Part shown: piece after piece, positions 1-11,930 of the stretch
Position numbering within the stretch: the first letter of the stretch is position 1
How the letters are laid out: every line of letters starts with the position of its first letter
Origin: Atherinomorus stipes
Lineage: Eukaryota; Chordata; Actinopteri; Atheriniformes; Atherinidae
Assembly (NCBI GenBank): GCA_023101725.1
Contig: JALJCO010003566.1
Coordinates: 1 to 64,000, forward strand
Length of the DNA: 64,000 nt
Reading direction: 5' to 3'
Notes under the pieces: model-generated
Database searches by the model: none
Told to the model about the DNA's origin: nothing
What the model saw: the letters and a program-made list of their open reading frames with translations, nothing else
Made by a program: the position numbers and the translations under genes

Positions 1-1935
1 GAAATGTGGAAAAGAGCTGAAACACATGTTGGAATAAAAACTGTTCCCACTGACTCTGATCCAACATTTACACCCAGCTCACCTCCATTCCTCTGACTTC
101 ACATCAGGAGGAGGATCGTTTGACCCGTCGCTCTTAAAGGACACACAGCTGGATCCTGGTTCTGGTTCTGGTTCTGGCTGGTTTGAATAAATAAAGATGG
201 TTTAATGATTTCACTGCTGAATTCTGAAATTGTTCAACAACATTTGATTAAAACAAGAATCTGGAAGACAAATCAGAAACGATCAGATTCCAAACATGGA
301 AGCAGAAATTAGTCTCAGCAGAGACGTCAAGAAATGATTCAATCAAAACTAGTTTTCATCTGAAACATGATCCAACCTCCACTGAACACTGACAGATACT
401 CACTGTTGCTCTGGTGAAACACCAGCTGGGAAAACTAACAGGCAGATCCATCCAATTACTCTGTCTTTATGGACACACAGCTGGATTCAGCTTTGACTTC
501 AGGTCCAGGTTCTGCTTTGACTTCAGGTCCAGGTTCTGCTTTGACTTCAGGTCCAGGTTCTGCTTTGACTTCAGGTCCAGGTTCTGCTTTGACTTCAGGG
601 TCCAGGTTCTGCTTTGACTTCAGGTCCAGGTTCAGCTTTGACTTCAGGTCCAGGTTCAGCTTTGACTTCAGGTCCAGGTTCTGCTTTGACTTCAGGTCCA
701 GGTTCAGCTTTGACTTCAGGTCCAGGTTCTGCTTTGACTTCAGGTCCAGGTTCAGGTCCAGGCTGGTTCCTGTGAATCCACATGTTTGCTGTGAGTTGTG
801 ATCTCTGACATGGAGAAGAGTCATGGACAGTTAGAGATGCTCATCTCACCTCTGAGTGCTTTTAGAGGAGGGGCTCCTCCTCTCTGTCCTCACACTGATC
901 CATGATGATGAGGAAGCTGCCTTCAGCTGCTGGACTTCTATCAGGACACTAGATGGAGGGATGGAGTCAGACACATATCACTATCTAGATCAACATATGA
1001 TTCACACAATAATGCTAGAAAACTAATATATGAACAACAAAAAAAGCTTTAAAAACTTCTCAGCAGCTCAGAAGACGACACACTTCTTCCTATTTTCTAG
1101 ACTTACAATATATTTTTATATTTTCAAAGATTTGGGGAACATGGAGTTAGAAACGGAGCCAACTGAGCTGATGAGGATGTGCTTAGTCTTTTAAAACCTC
1201 CGGTGCATCGAGAGATTAACATGCTTCAACTGTTTCTGGATATTTATGCTGGTGACTTCATCTCATTTGTTAACAACTAAAGATGCTGTGTACTATAGCT
1301 AGTTGTACTACAAATGAATTAATAATATGAATGCAAAGCGTCCTAAACTGCTGGTTTTACTTGGAAAATGCAGAAAATAAAGTGACTGAGCTGATTTTGA
1401 TGGAAACACATTCGTTGCACAGTTGATTTTCTCCCCTTTGAAATAAGCAGTAAAAAAAAATAGTGTTAGATATTTTTTAATTGTCCAGCAAGCTTGATTC
1501 TGCTTGATAAGAAAGTATTGAAGAGCGGATTAAAAAGACAGTAGAACTACGATAGCGCCAAATATGCCATTATTTACCATTATTTACAGCTCGGAAAAAC
1601 AAGATAGCAGCCTAGCAAAAAACAACGTGTTTGCTAAGGCTGTTGTTATTCGCCGTTGTTAGCACAGCCGGCGCTGCAGCACATGAAAACTGTGAATTAC
1701 ACAACAGCAGCTTCCCCTGAAACCTGCTTCTGAGCCCGTTGCTGCTGACAGCTGATACCAACGAGACAAAGATTAAAACGGCTTCACTTACCTTCACATG
1801 GACGTTTTTTAAGGGAAAATCTGCTCGAGCTTCTTCCTCGATGTGTTTTCTGTCCTCCTCTCTTCTTCTTCTCCTGTTATTACAATGCCAAAAAACCCAT
1901 TAAAGGCATTACCGCCACCAACTGGTGCGATTGTG
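1..1935 (-). pseudogene. NLR N-terminal exon cluster, locus 1 (broken)
   Basis: Read on the minus strand this is a third copy of the exon set described at 47433-50303. A non-coding exon ends at 1792 with a GTAAG donor. The start-codon exon (850-903) begins MDQCEDREE. A repeat exon spans 404-802 and a short CVSFKSDGS-type exon about 83-186. Fish NLR proteins carry such SCVSxKSD repeats ahead of FISNA-NACHT. Three lesions are visible. Two single-base deletions in the start exon give a stop after 13 codons. An extra G near 598-601 shifts the repeat frame. A TAA replaces the WW codons after SCVSIKTE. The usual CAG acceptor of the last exon is also lost, because the AG of ATTCACAG is missing. The cluster runs off the left edge. 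I am fairly sure of the family and very sure that it is broken. Confidence 0.62.
488..766 (-). repeat. 24-bp coding minisatellite, about 11 units (locus 1)
   Basis: Tandem 24-bp units encode PGPEVKAE on the minus strand. About eleven units are present, six before and five after a one-base insertion (a run of three G near 598-601), so the frame changes in mid-array. Units differ mainly at the tttcag/tttctg boundary. It is the shortest of the three arrays in the window (18 and 24 units in the others). Confidence 0.9.
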
Positions 1936-2311
1936 ACCAGGATGTCGCATAATCTAAGATAATAAAAAAAAACAATAATAATGATCACAAACTATTTAAA
2001 TATAGCATACACTTTTCACTAAATATTTTACTGTATTAATTTGATATAAGTGATAATTTCATATATTTTTGGAGGGAAATTTTCATTATATCAGCAATAC
2101 ATGATGGATCTTCATATATCAGCCTCTATATGTCATATTGTTATGGTGATAAACAGCATTACAGTTGACCTCTGTTAGGTTATAAGGTTTTATTTTATTA
2201 GGAGTTGTAAGGGCTTTCATCTAACTAGGAAGGTCTGCTATGTGGTTGCACGTATTGCTAGTAACTTTAACTCAAAGACAGAAGATCCCCTTCAGACAGA
2301 TCATGTGAGAC

Positions 2312-2653
2312 AGGAGCCTCATGGATAAAAGGGTGCTCAGCTTTCGCACTCACAATTGTCATGGGGACAAACTGTAAAACGTTTGCTGCACAGAAATATC
2401 CAGATGTATAAAACGCAGAATGAAGCTGCTGCTGGCACGTGGACCACCCTGTCCCCACCCATAAATAAATATACAAATTAGTATAAATACAATACAGACT
2501 TCCACTCTTTGTCCAAATAACCATGGAGAAGGCTTTGGGAAAGACTAAGAAAAGGATTTCACTGAATGTAAAATAGAGGTGTTGGTGTCCGAGGCTGAGA
2601 AAAGAACAAATGCACATTTTCAGTGCGTACGCATGCTTTATTCATGAGGCCCC
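2312..2653. mobile_element. Short TIR element (MITE), about 340 bp
   Basis: The left end AGGAGCCTCATGGATAAA and the reverse complement of the right end, AGGGGCCTCATGAATAAA, are imperfect terminal inverted repeats. The interior has no recognisable protein; the 116-codon minus-strand frame across it is not supported by any domain. The superfamily was not assigned because no clear target duplication was seen. Confidence 0.55.
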
Positions 2654-2743
2654 TGGAGACTGAACAGAAACAATAGAGCTCATTAGAACATCTGGTAGAA
2701 AAGATGGAAACAAATTCTCACATCATGTTTATTTACATCTAAA

Positions 2744-2895
2744 TTCATTTACAAATCAGCCAATCACACGGCAGCATCTAGTCACGTAGACGTGGTGAAG
2801 ACGACTTGCTGAAGTTCAAACTGAGCATCAGAATGAGGAAGAAATGGGATTTAATGGTTGTTGGTCTGAGTATTTACTGGGATTTCCACCACGGC
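2744..2895 (+). mobile_element. Tc1-like transposon fragment (5' part)
   Basis: The segment closely resembles the 5' part of the Tc1 element at 51259-55278: the stretch around aatcagccaatcac, the start region RMRKKWDL and the helix-turn-helix piece MVVGLSIYWDF can all be matched. It stops abruptly after the gggatttcca block, so only about 150 bp of a roughly 1.3-kb element survive. It is a dead solo fragment. Confidence 0.7.
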
Positions 2896-4185
2896 CGCAG
2901 CACTGGGGATGGAGGGGACAAGTCCCCTCAGTTTTTTAATGATACTGATCTGTCCCCCCACTTTCCCTGGGTAAAGGCCCATTTATGCTCGACGCAGAAG
3001 ACAGATAATGACAACTAACATTACCCGATCCATCCCCTGCAATCAAACACTTTCTAGGACATAGTTAAAGTCATAGCTGCGCGCACTGAGAGCCCGGTGT
3101 TTGTGTTTAGATGAATAGTGCGTTTAAGTTATACACCAATGTCAGAATTTCCTAACTCCAAGTCAGAACTGCCGTCATAATCCTCCGTGAAATCGAATCT
3201 TCAGCTCAGAAAGTCGTATTGATCTCACCAACCCGACATATTACTCATGCTGTCTGCTGCTTACTGAAACAGTAGTTTGTTGTTTTGTTGTATGAGGCTG
3301 CATAGTGCTGGGATCTCTCCACCTTAGGATTACGTTGATCTGAGCTCCCACTTCTGACACACACCATCTTCATTTGAACACACCACAAGGTTCATACCTC
3401 AGGCTCCTAAAGAGAAATTTCTACCTGCATGTGTGCCTGTTGCAGTTATCTGTGGAGAGAATTTTGTTTCTTTATCATTTAATCACATAAATAGAATATA
3501 GTTGAAACCAACAAGGAGATTTGAGAGCAAAATAAAGTCAGGGGCATTCAAAAACTATTTTTTGAGATCAGAACAGGTTGCAATTTAAAAAAATAAAAGT
3601 AGACAGCATATTTCTTCAACTTTAATCACAAATAATGTTTTGAAAGTTAAAACATAGGCAACAAGTATCTTTCTGATGAATCAGTCACCTTTGATTTCAA
3701 GTTGTTAAAAAAATTTGGTTACAAATTTGTCCTTTTTGGTTGCAAATGCTAAAGTTTGGTTTGTAAATTCAAGTGCACTTGATGGGCGGGGCCTACACTG
3801 GTGGATGAGAGACGTGTTTCCATTGGTTGGTGTGAACTGGTTCCACTTCTCCCTGTGCTGTGCTGCTTGGAGCAAAGTTGATAGGCGGTAGCTCTTGCAA
3901 CATTTTCCTTAATGAATAATGAATTGCGCTATATATGGTCAGCTACATTCTGCTGTACATTCACATCATCATCACTACAATGAATTATAACGCTCTGCTG
4001 CTGCAAACACTGATAATCAGTGACGTGGTTGTCTCTGCTGGTCACGGCCTGCTCACGGACAATGAGTAAATTACAGGGAAGCATCTACAACGTAGGGCTG
4101 TGATCACACATATGGTCATAATATCTGTATTTTTGTATCATATCGTGGAGTGATCAGACTGTATGTGAGAGCCTGGGACTGGTAG
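2896..4185. other. Unassigned intergenic stretch
   Basis: No convincing gene, RNA or complete element was recognised. Around 2975-2995 a phrase (ggcccatttatgctcgacgc) resembles the ends of short fish DNA elements, but no partner end was found. The rest is ordinary AT-rich sequence with short A/T runs. Confidence 0.4.
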
Positions 4186-4310
4186 TAATTCAATTCAATT
4201 TCAATAGCTTTATTGGCATGAAAAGACAGTGCTCATATTGCAGAAGCATAAAACAATACAAAAATATCATACACATATATTATCAAACAAATATACGTAC
4301 AATATCAAAC
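4186..4310 (-). mobile_element. LINE 3' tail
   Basis: Read on the minus strand it ends in ccaataaagctattgaaa followed by TTGAA-type tandem units. This is the usual 3' end of L2/CR1-type LINEs in fish. No coding part was recognised upstream, so it is a heavily 5'-truncated copy. Confidence 0.4.
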
Positions 4311-5334
4311 AGACACAGCTGTGGTGTTGCTTGTTAATGTCTAATCTGGAAGATATTGTGAAATAAAACGTTATTTCCTATAGCAGCAGGAGTGCTACCT
4401 GGAGGGAGGAAAGGTAACGGCTGATAAATTAGCTTCAATTTTACAAGTTGAAGACATTATAATAAATGTATTGATCACGGTTCTGATCACTCTGTGGCTT
4501 TCAGGGGAGCCTTTCTTTAAGGTCTGTACAGACTATGCGAGTCACGCGCATGCGCATATGGTATTAATGCACGATACAATCAGAAAGATAACCCATGAAC
4601 TACTCATGCCATTAAATAAAAAAATCTGAATTCAGCATCATCTCAGAGGGAAGCTGGTTTCCAGCATGTAGACGCTGCAGTGGTGAGTTAGAGCAATAAA
4701 ACCCACTTTATCCTGATTTATAAAAGTTTCTGATTATTTTATTCCTTATTTTTAATTTTCCATCATCCATTGTCTGGAAACAAAAGGTATAATTGGTGCT
4801 ATTTAAAATATCAAATATATAATTTTATTTATTTTTATGACATTGTAAAATTGTCCATTTTGCTTCTGTTCTGTTAAACTTGAAAGCTTTAAGATTTTAG
4901 TTTAAGAATTAAGATTTTATAATTCATTTAGAGTTGTGTACCTATTTTACCTGACACAGCTGTGTAATGTTACATGTCACCTTCAGCTTTCACAGAAGAT
5001 TAATATTTGAATAAAATTAATCCTCTGATATCTTCATATCTCATTTAAGAGTAACAGGAAACATTGAAGATTGTCAAAAATAAAGATTTATTTTACATCG
5101 TGATATATATAGATATCGCACAATATGGGAAAAATTATCGTGATAGAACTTTTTCCCATATCGCTCAGCTCTACGTCACCTGGGTCATGTGACTTACGTC
5201 ACCATCACATTTCCGCGGTTGGCCAATCGCATCATTGTCACATGACCGCGGCTGACCAATCGTGGTTGTCTGGAGCGCTTAATAGATGTCCAGAGTTTGT
5301 TCCTGTTCAGATGCTTGTGGGGAAATATTTATTG

Positions 5335-7175
5335 AATTTATTGAGAGGATATCCCCTTGAGATGTAACATCTTGTTTTCGAGGGGGTCCACGACAAAAAC
5401 AAACATTTACACAAATGACAGAAATTGAATAAACTACAATATACACAATACAACGTTCAAACTGACTAATAAAGCCTCTCCCCAAATCTAATCACTCCCA
5501 TAAACCCGTCCCTCGCTACAAGTTGGTTGAAATACATGTACCAGTAACAAAAGAGTACAGAATACCCATTTGCATAACAAATTTGGATCAGTACACTAAC
5601 AACCATTTCAGTTGTAATTCAGAATAAAGCAAAATATGTTGTAAGAATGCAACAATATATAAATACATAATTACAAATACAATATCAGAAACAAGAACTC
5701 CTGAAGATCTGTTGAGAAGTAATAGATCTGATTGAAAAAGGTAAGTTGTTCCAGTCTGATGGGGCTTTAAATTTAAATGCTTGACGCCCAAATTCCTTTT
5801 TGATTTTGGGAACACAAAAAAACAGATGCTCGGTATGCCTCAGGTTATATGAGGACCAAAATGGAACTAAAAATTGTTTTAAATAAGATGGATGATTCAG
5901 ATGTGTTGCACGGTGGTGTGGTGGTTAGCACCGCAGTCTCACAGTTCGATTGAATCACTGGTTCGATTCCCGGCCGGTGGACGGGGTTTTAAACAATTCC
6001 AACCGTGGCCTTCCTGTGTGGAGTTTGCATGTTCTCCCCGTGTATGCGTGGGTTCTCTCCAGGTACTCCGGCTTCCTCCCACCATCCAAAGACATGCATG
6101 TTAGGTTAATTGATCACTCTAGCCCCTAGGAATGAATGTAAATGGTTGTCTGTCTCTCTGTGTTGGCCCTGCAACAGACTGGCGACCTGTCCAGGGTGTA
6201 CCTGTTTCTCGTCTAATAATAGCTAGGATAGGCTCCAGTAACCCCCGCGACCCTGAACTGGATAAGCGGTACAGAAAATGACTGATTGGATAATTAAGTT
6301 AACATCTAAAATTAAACCGAATAGCAAAATCAACCTTCTTGATTTTAATGCTAACTAGTTTAGTGATGTATACATTTGACAGTGATGGGTTCTGTAAGGA
6401 CACCTCAGTACAAATCTACAGAGACTATGATAAATAACCAAGAGGTTTAAGATTTGTATCAGAGTTGCTCTGGTAGACCACATCAGCATAGTCCAGTATT
6501 GGAAGTATCAAATGAGTAATGATTCTCTTCCGAATAGATAAAGTAAAAACAATTAATGGAGGAATAAAGTGATCTCAGACAAATGGAAATTTTCTTTGCA
6601 AGTGAATCTATATGTGGTCTACATGTCAGTTGAGAGTCGAGGTGAAGACTAAGATATTTTAAACACCTCTATTTTAACCACTGGTAAATCAAGAAAATTA
6701 ATTGATAAATCATTTGATTGGTTATCATGCCTTAAGTTAAATAACATGCAATAAGACTTTTTCTTATTGAGTAAGAGTTTGTTTTGAATAAACCATTTTT
6801 TAACCAAGCTGAAATCAGAGATTGTAAAGAGCGCTGGATGTAGGAAACATCGGAACTGGAAAAATAAATTACAGTGTCATCTGCATATAAGTGTATTTGA
6901 GAGTTAAGGCAAATTTGTGGTAGATCATTTATAAATATAGAAATAATAAAGGACCTAAAGAGGACCCTTGAGGTACACCCATGTCTACAGCCATAAAATC
7001 TGAAAAGATTCTCTGATAAACAACACACTGACATCTGTGATGAAAATATGAGTTGAACCAAAGCAGTGCTTGTCTTGAAAAACCAATAGCATATAATTTG
7101 TCTTACAGTAAGTAATGATCAACAAATCAAATGCTTTAGCTAAATCAATAAAATACACACTGAATAGCTGCCACA
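5335..7175 (-). mobile_element. Rex1/CR1/L2-type LINE remnant
   Basis: The minus strand encodes a decayed reverse transcriptase. GVPQGSSLGPLLF and then INDLPQICLNSQIHLYADD can be read around 6880-6990 across frame breaks; YADD is the catalytic motif of motif C. Further on, a C-terminal phrase of the FKFKAPSDWN kind follows near 5770-5810, and the 3' tail with aaggggatatcctctcaataaa lies near 5335-5365. Such elements copy themselves by target-primed reverse transcription. Many frame shifts and stops show this copy is dead. A SINE splits it at 5906-6291. The exact clade was not decided. Confidence 0.65.
5906..6291 (+). mobile_element. tRNA-headed SINE, copy 1
   Basis: The head has an RNA polymerase III A-box-like stretch (gtggttagcaccg) and a B box (ggttcgattcc). 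The long body contains tgtgtggagtttgcatgttc, ggcgacctgtccagggtgta and a 3' part ending gataagcggtacagaaaatgactga. The same body recurs at 11430-11815 and 37195-37503, always on the plus strand. No target duplication was found around this copy. Confidence 0.8.
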
Positions 7176-7378
7176 GCCTGGCAGGAGGCTGTGGCTAGCT
7201 GATTACCCCACTCATTTTTACATCACACTCTTATACATCCATATGGACAAAGAACAGGCCCAGGATTCCCCAAAGACTGTTCTCAAACTATCATGAAGTG
7301 GGTTTTCTCTCTGAACTGGTGATCCAGAGATTTATTGTGGTCAACGCCTTGCAGAGGAACCAATTTGTTTCGTTTGTT

Positions 7379-7427
7379 TATATATATATATATATATATA
7401 TACATACATACACACACACACACACAT
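7379..7427. repeat. (TA)n(CA)n microsatellite
   Basis: A run of about eleven TA units passes through catacata into about eight CA units. It is non-coding. Confidence 0.95.
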
Positions 7428-7621
7428 TTATTCAAGTGCACTTAACTGTAAATAATGGGGGTTATTTGTTTGTTCGTGTTGTTTGTCTCAATTGTTGTAC
7501 TCACTAATATAAAGGTACCAGCACCAAATATACCCCAATGACTCAGTGTATTATTTACTGCTCCACTGCCTCCTAGAGCTGAATTGAAACTTCTGATACT
7601 AGCCAGGACGATCTGTACGTA

Positions 7622-7645
7622 CCCCCCCCCCCCCCCCAAAAAAAA
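7622..7645. repeat. C16-A8 homopolymer pair
   Basis: Sixteen C are followed directly by eight A. The true lengths are uncertain because such runs are read poorly by most sequencing methods. Confidence 0.9.
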
Positions 7646-8300
7646 CCTTGTTAATCCAGATATTCACACTGCTTTCCATGTTGGCAGATACAAAGTAACT
7701 GGGACTCATTCCCCAGACAGTGGAGACGCTGCACAAAACGCTCATTGGATTAGTCTGTACAAGTATGTCTTATATTAGTTTGTCCTCCTGTTGGCACATT
7801 GCTCAAATGGATATTTGAATTTATTTGAATTATGTGTTAATTTTAGAGCAAATATTCAAACGTCATTTTGGAACAATTTTGACAGCCCTAAAACAGATGC
7901 TGCAGGGTTGAGGAGTGATTCAATGACGTCATCGTGCCGAAAATGTGTGATCATGTGTTATCACGGAATTACGTTTTCTACCGGTATCAAAATAACTACC
8001 GGTATCATCACAAACGATACGATAGTGCCCACCCCTGCCCACTCCCATTTTATAGTTTTAAATGGTGACTCGAATTAAATAACTACCATAAATATTGCAA
8101 TTCTATTGTTATTGAAGCAGTCGCCTTAAATGCTATATCAAATATCGCACACTGTTTCCTTACACTTTTCAGTTTCATGTTATCAAGAGAATTTCATGGA
8201 AAATCCCCTCTGATTCTAACTTCTAATTCTGATTAGAATTAGATTCTGATTCTGCTTCTAACAAGCACAAATCTACACTAAATACATTAACAGATTTTTG
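7646..8300. other. Unassigned stretch before the zinc-finger gene
   Basis: No gene was recognised. Part of it (about 7980-8040, with repeated taccggtatca and cgatacgatagtgccca) looks like the end of a hAT-type MITE, but the second end was not located. It is probably 3' flank or untranslated sequence of the minus-strand zinc-finger gene. Confidence 0.35.
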
Positions 8301-8314
8301 CAAAATGTTGCTAC

Positions 8315-9358
8315 CTATTCTCCTACGAGCTTCATGTGGACTCGCATATGTCTTTTCAAAGATATATTCCATCTAAATAATTCACCACAAACCTCACAGG
8401 GAAATGGTTTCGCTCCTGTGTGGATTCTCATGTGTGTGTTTAAGTCGGTCTTTTGTCTGAATCTCTGTCCACATTCACCACAGCTAAATGGTTTCTCTCC
8501 TGTGTGGACTATCATGTGTCGGTTTAAGTTGGTCTTTTGACTAAATTTTTTCCCACATTCATGGCAGCTGAATGGTTTCTCTCCTGTGTGGACTCTCATG
8601 TGTCGGTCAAAGCTAGTCTTTTCATGAATTTTTTTTCCCACATTCACCACAGCTAAATGGTTTCTCTCCTGTGTGGACTATCATGTGTTTGTGCAAGTAG
8701 TTCTTTTGACAAAAATTTTTTCCACATTCATCGCAGTTGAATGGTTTCGCTCCAGTGTGGGTGCTCATGTGCCGGTTTAAGCTAGTCTTTTGACTAAATT
8801 TTTTCCACATTCATTGCAGCTGAATGGTTGCTCTCCTGTGTGGATTCTCATGTGTTGTTTTAGCTTCGTCTTTTGACTTAGTTTTTTCCACATTCATCAC
8901 AGCTGTATGGTTTCTGTCCTGTGAGGATTCTCATGTGTTTCCTAAGATCCACTTTATGGTTACAAATTTCATCAGGAACATTACATTGAACTGTTTTTTT
9001 CTCTGTGTTGACCATTTCTTGCAAATTCACATATTGCATTGCTTTAAAACATTTCTTATGCTTCAAACAGCTCAAAGACCTTTGTGTCAAGTGTCTCTGG
9101 AGAGATCCTTGGTCGTGAAACTCTTCCCCACATTCAGAGCAGTTGAGTGAAATTTTGGCAGTGTTACACATCATATCACTGCTTAAACCTGACCCATGTG
9201 CCCTGTTGTCATTCAAGCTTCCATCACATCCTGATTGGACCACAGTTTTTCTGGTTCCTCTTTGTTGTGGAGAGGATCTGGGTCCTGCTGGTCCAGATTC
9301 CATTTTCAGGAGACCCTCTTTGTAATCACCAACAGCTGCTGTACTTCTGCAGGGAACA
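8315..9358 (-). pseudogene. C2H2 zinc-finger protein gene, last exon, frameshifted
   Basis: The minus strand holds one long zinc-finger exon. A splice acceptor (ttatttatttcag) sits just before 9358, and a VQQLL-like linker can be read across frames as in other fish zinc-finger genes. About ten C2H2 units follow. The first three are degenerate. The later ones have clean CxECGKxF...H...H spacing with TGEKP or TGAKP linkers, and the last ends HMRVHMKLVGE and a stop. The product would be a nuclear, DNA-binding transcription regulator. Three one-base shifts break the frame, at about 8880, 8802 and 8632. Each falls in the A-run that encodes the GKK of a finger, so they could be real decay or homopolymer sequencing errors. 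If corrected, one frame would run through all clean fingers. No KRAB or SCAN domain is seen. Confidence 0.75.
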
Positions 9359-9772
9359 CTGAAATAAATAAAGATCAAGCTGGATTTCAACATCAGTTGA
9401 GTATAAAATAGCATATAATGTTGCAGAGAAGACCTTAAAGAAGAAAAGCCTATTCGCTCTTCAACTTTATCTGTTCATCAACAAACACAATGCAGCACTG
9501 AAGAAAACAAGTGGTTGGTGATCCTGACACATTCATGTCACCCTTTGTTTTATTGGTTCTGTGGTTCAGCTGGACAACAGACTCGAACGGAAATGCAACA
9601 CTGACTCCATCTACAAGAAAGGTCAGAGCAGACTCTACTTCTAAGGAAGCTGAGATCATTCAACGTCTGCACCAAGATGTTGCAGATATTCTACAAGTCT
9701 GTTGTGGAAAGTGCAATCAGCTTTGCAGCATCTGCTGGGAAGCAGCATCAGAATCAGAGACTTGAAGAAACT

Positions 9773-9780
9773 AAACAAGC
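9773..9780. repeat. Target duplication, left, of hAT copy 1
   Basis: aaacaagc here pairs with aaactagc at 11160-11167 (seven of eight identical), the 8-bp duplication expected for hAT elements. Confidence 0.85.
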
Positions 9781-11159
9781 TAGGGCTGACCCCGACGCGT
9801 TGATGAGTCGACGTAATCGATTTAAATACGTCGATTTATATAAACGTACATCGGCACATCAGAAAAACGGCAACAAAAAGAAGTTGAATGGCTATCATTT
9901 GGGGAAACCCGAGAAACAGCGTTGTAGCGGTTAGCAGAGCAGCCAGAAAAAACAGCAGAGATGGCGATGTGCCAGAAGAGTGAAACTGAGCGCATGCACA
10001 ATTCAGAATCCGATGGAACAGCATCAACATTGAAAGGAAGCCACCATGTCCACGAGCACTTACTTCAAAGGTGTGGGATTGTTTCCACAGAACCCACATA
10101 CCATCGTGTTCTGCAGCTCTGCAGAATGGCAACATCGTTTCGTAGCAGCACTCCTGCAATGAGCCTGCACTGAAGTAAACTCCCAGAAGTGCTTTTGTTG
10201 CTCCTTAAGTAGTTTATTTTCTTCTAAACACATCGTTCAAACATGAACACGTTTATGATGGTGTGGTTAGTCACTCACCATCACGGACTTCTTGTACTTC
10301 TCAATCATGCAGCAGCTTCATCACCAGGTTAGAAAGTGCCGCAACTCACGTTAACGAGCATCATTTAAAGCTTCTTACCTCCGGATACGGATGAAAGCGT
10401 CCATATCCGTATTTACCGTAGGGTATGAACGGAGCTTTACAGTGATTCTGCCTTTGCATCCTTATGTTTGCTTCCATGACTGACGTTATGCAGAAGGACT
10501 GAACTAACGCTTCACGCCGTTATGTTGCTGCTCATGTGAACTTGCTGACATTGTGAGTGTGATCATAATGATGATTAGCAAAGACAAAAGAAACTGCAGA
10601 TACCCTTGGCAGCTGATCTTTATTTCTAAAACAAATACTGAGATTCAGTAGAAAAAAATGACAGATAATTACTTTATGAGTCAGATAATTATAAGTCACT
10701 ACACTTATATCTAAGTTAGCTACATATACAGTGACAGGGACATTTTTATATTATATTATGCTCATGTGCACTGTGTCTCTTTTTTCAGGAAAAATAGAAA
10801 AATAAGTTTGGAGGAACTTTTCCCGAAAAGAAACACAGCACCACCATGCACCCCCAAGATGTCAGAAGAGCTGAGGGACAGCATCTTGAAAATAATAATA
10901 GTGACACCCATTGCAGTTGTGAAGGGAAAAGGCTTCTGTGAAACTCAGTTGAATCTGCACAAGACTTTTAGTATTTACACAGTATTTAGCATGTTTGGTT
11001 TTGTTCTAGTTGAATTCATTGTCACATTAATCAAGCAATAAAAAAATCCTTAGATTAATAAATTAATTTTAAAAATCAAATCGTTGGATGCATCGATGCA
11101 TCGAAAAAAATAATCGAAAAATGAATCGATTCTGAAGATAATCATTTGGGACAGCCCTA
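9781..11159 (+). mobile_element. hAT element, internally deleted, copy 1 (1,379 bp)
   Basis: The ends TAGGGCTGACCC and ...GGGACAGCCCTA form terminal inverted repeats flanked by an 8-bp target duplication. Inside are remnants of a BED-finger hAT transposase. Near 9960-10170 the N-terminal BED region is broken. At 10766-11041 a frame reads FFRKNRKISLEELFPKRN, then EELRDSILK...PIAVVKGKGF, the segment just before the catalytic core in this family. The DDE core and dimerisation region are missing, so the copy is non-autonomous. Copy 2 lies at 21094-22486. Confidence 0.85.
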
Positions 11160-11429
11160 AAACTAGCTGATCAAGAAAGCTGGTTCTGTGCTGGGAATAA
11201 CTCTGGAGCTGCTGGAGCTGATCTGTTCAGAAAAGAATGCTGCACAAGCTGATGAAGATGATGGAGGATTCTTCCTCCCCTCTCCACAACACGGTGAAAA
11301 ATCAAAGTGTGTTCAGTGGGAGGCTGCGTCAGGTTCACTGTCGAACAGAGATACAGAAATTCATTCCTACCAGCAGCATCACCCTGAAGAACAAGACTAA
11401 CCGAGTTATTGTTATACTATGATTAAATA

Positions 11430-11815
11430 TAAATGCACGGTGGGGTGATTAGCACCGCAGCCTCACAGTAAGAAGGTCGCTAGTTCGATTCCCAGCTGGG
11501 GAGGGGTTTGAACAATTCCAACTGCAGCCTTCCTGTGTAGTTTGTATGTTCTCCCCGTGTATGTGTTGGTTATCTCCGGGTACTCCGGCTTCCTCCCACC
11601 ATCCAAAGACATGCATGTTAGGTTAATTGGTCACTCTAAATTGTCCCTAGGGTATGGATGTGAGTGCGAATGGTTGTCCATCTCTCTGTTTTGGCCCTGT
11701 GACAGACTAGCGACCTGTCCAGGGTGTACCTGTTCTCGTCTAATAACAGCTGGGATAGGCTCCAGGGATCTCCGTGACCCTGAACTGGATGAGCAGTACA
11801 GAAAATGACTGACTG
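11430..11815 (+). mobile_element. tRNA-headed SINE, copy 2
   Basis: It has the same head (gattagcaccgcagcctcacag, then the B box agttcgattcc) and the same body and tail as copy 1. It lies inside the LINE remnant, between its coding part and its 3' tail. Confidence 0.8.
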
Positions 11816-11930
11816 ACATAAATATTATATTGTTAAAAACAAAAACAAAATAAGTGAGCTTTTTGCAAATGTTGAATTTCCCTTCTGGGATAAATAAAGT
11901 ATTTTCCATTTCATTTCATTCAAAAAAATG

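Larger units (their letters stand above)
9541..11930 (+). mobile_element. LINE 3' remnant split by a hAT element and a SINE
   Basis: Before the hAT insertion the sequence encodes, over several frames, the C-terminal side of a LINE reverse transcriptase (KMLQIFYKSVVESAISFA, then KKLNKL). After it the match continues (a VLG-like segment, then MLHKLMKMMEDSSSPLH and the GRLRQVHCRTE region). The 3' tail near 11870-11930, ttgaatttccc...gggataaataaagtattttc plus catttc repeats, is a common LINE end in fish. All frames are interrupted. The clade was not settled. Confidence 0.6.

Noticed and set aside
483..766. CRISPR-like array
   Set aside because: The units are contiguous 24-bp tandem repeats without spacers, in a eukaryotic coding context.
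456..824. Several overlapping long frames on both strands across the 24-bp repeat arrays
   Set aside because: A repeat unit divisible by three and free of stops opens many frames at once. Only the PGPEVKAE frame connects to SCVSIKTE and to in-frame splice sites.
4093..5176. hAT element with ends tagggctgtg and cagctcta
   Set aside because: The ends are alike, but the flanking 8 bp do not match (ctacaacg against cgtcacct), so the limits are not supported.
5905..5975. Possible tRNA gene
   Set aside because: A-box and B-box-like sequences are present, but no complete cloverleaf can be drawn and the region continues into the SINE body found three times.
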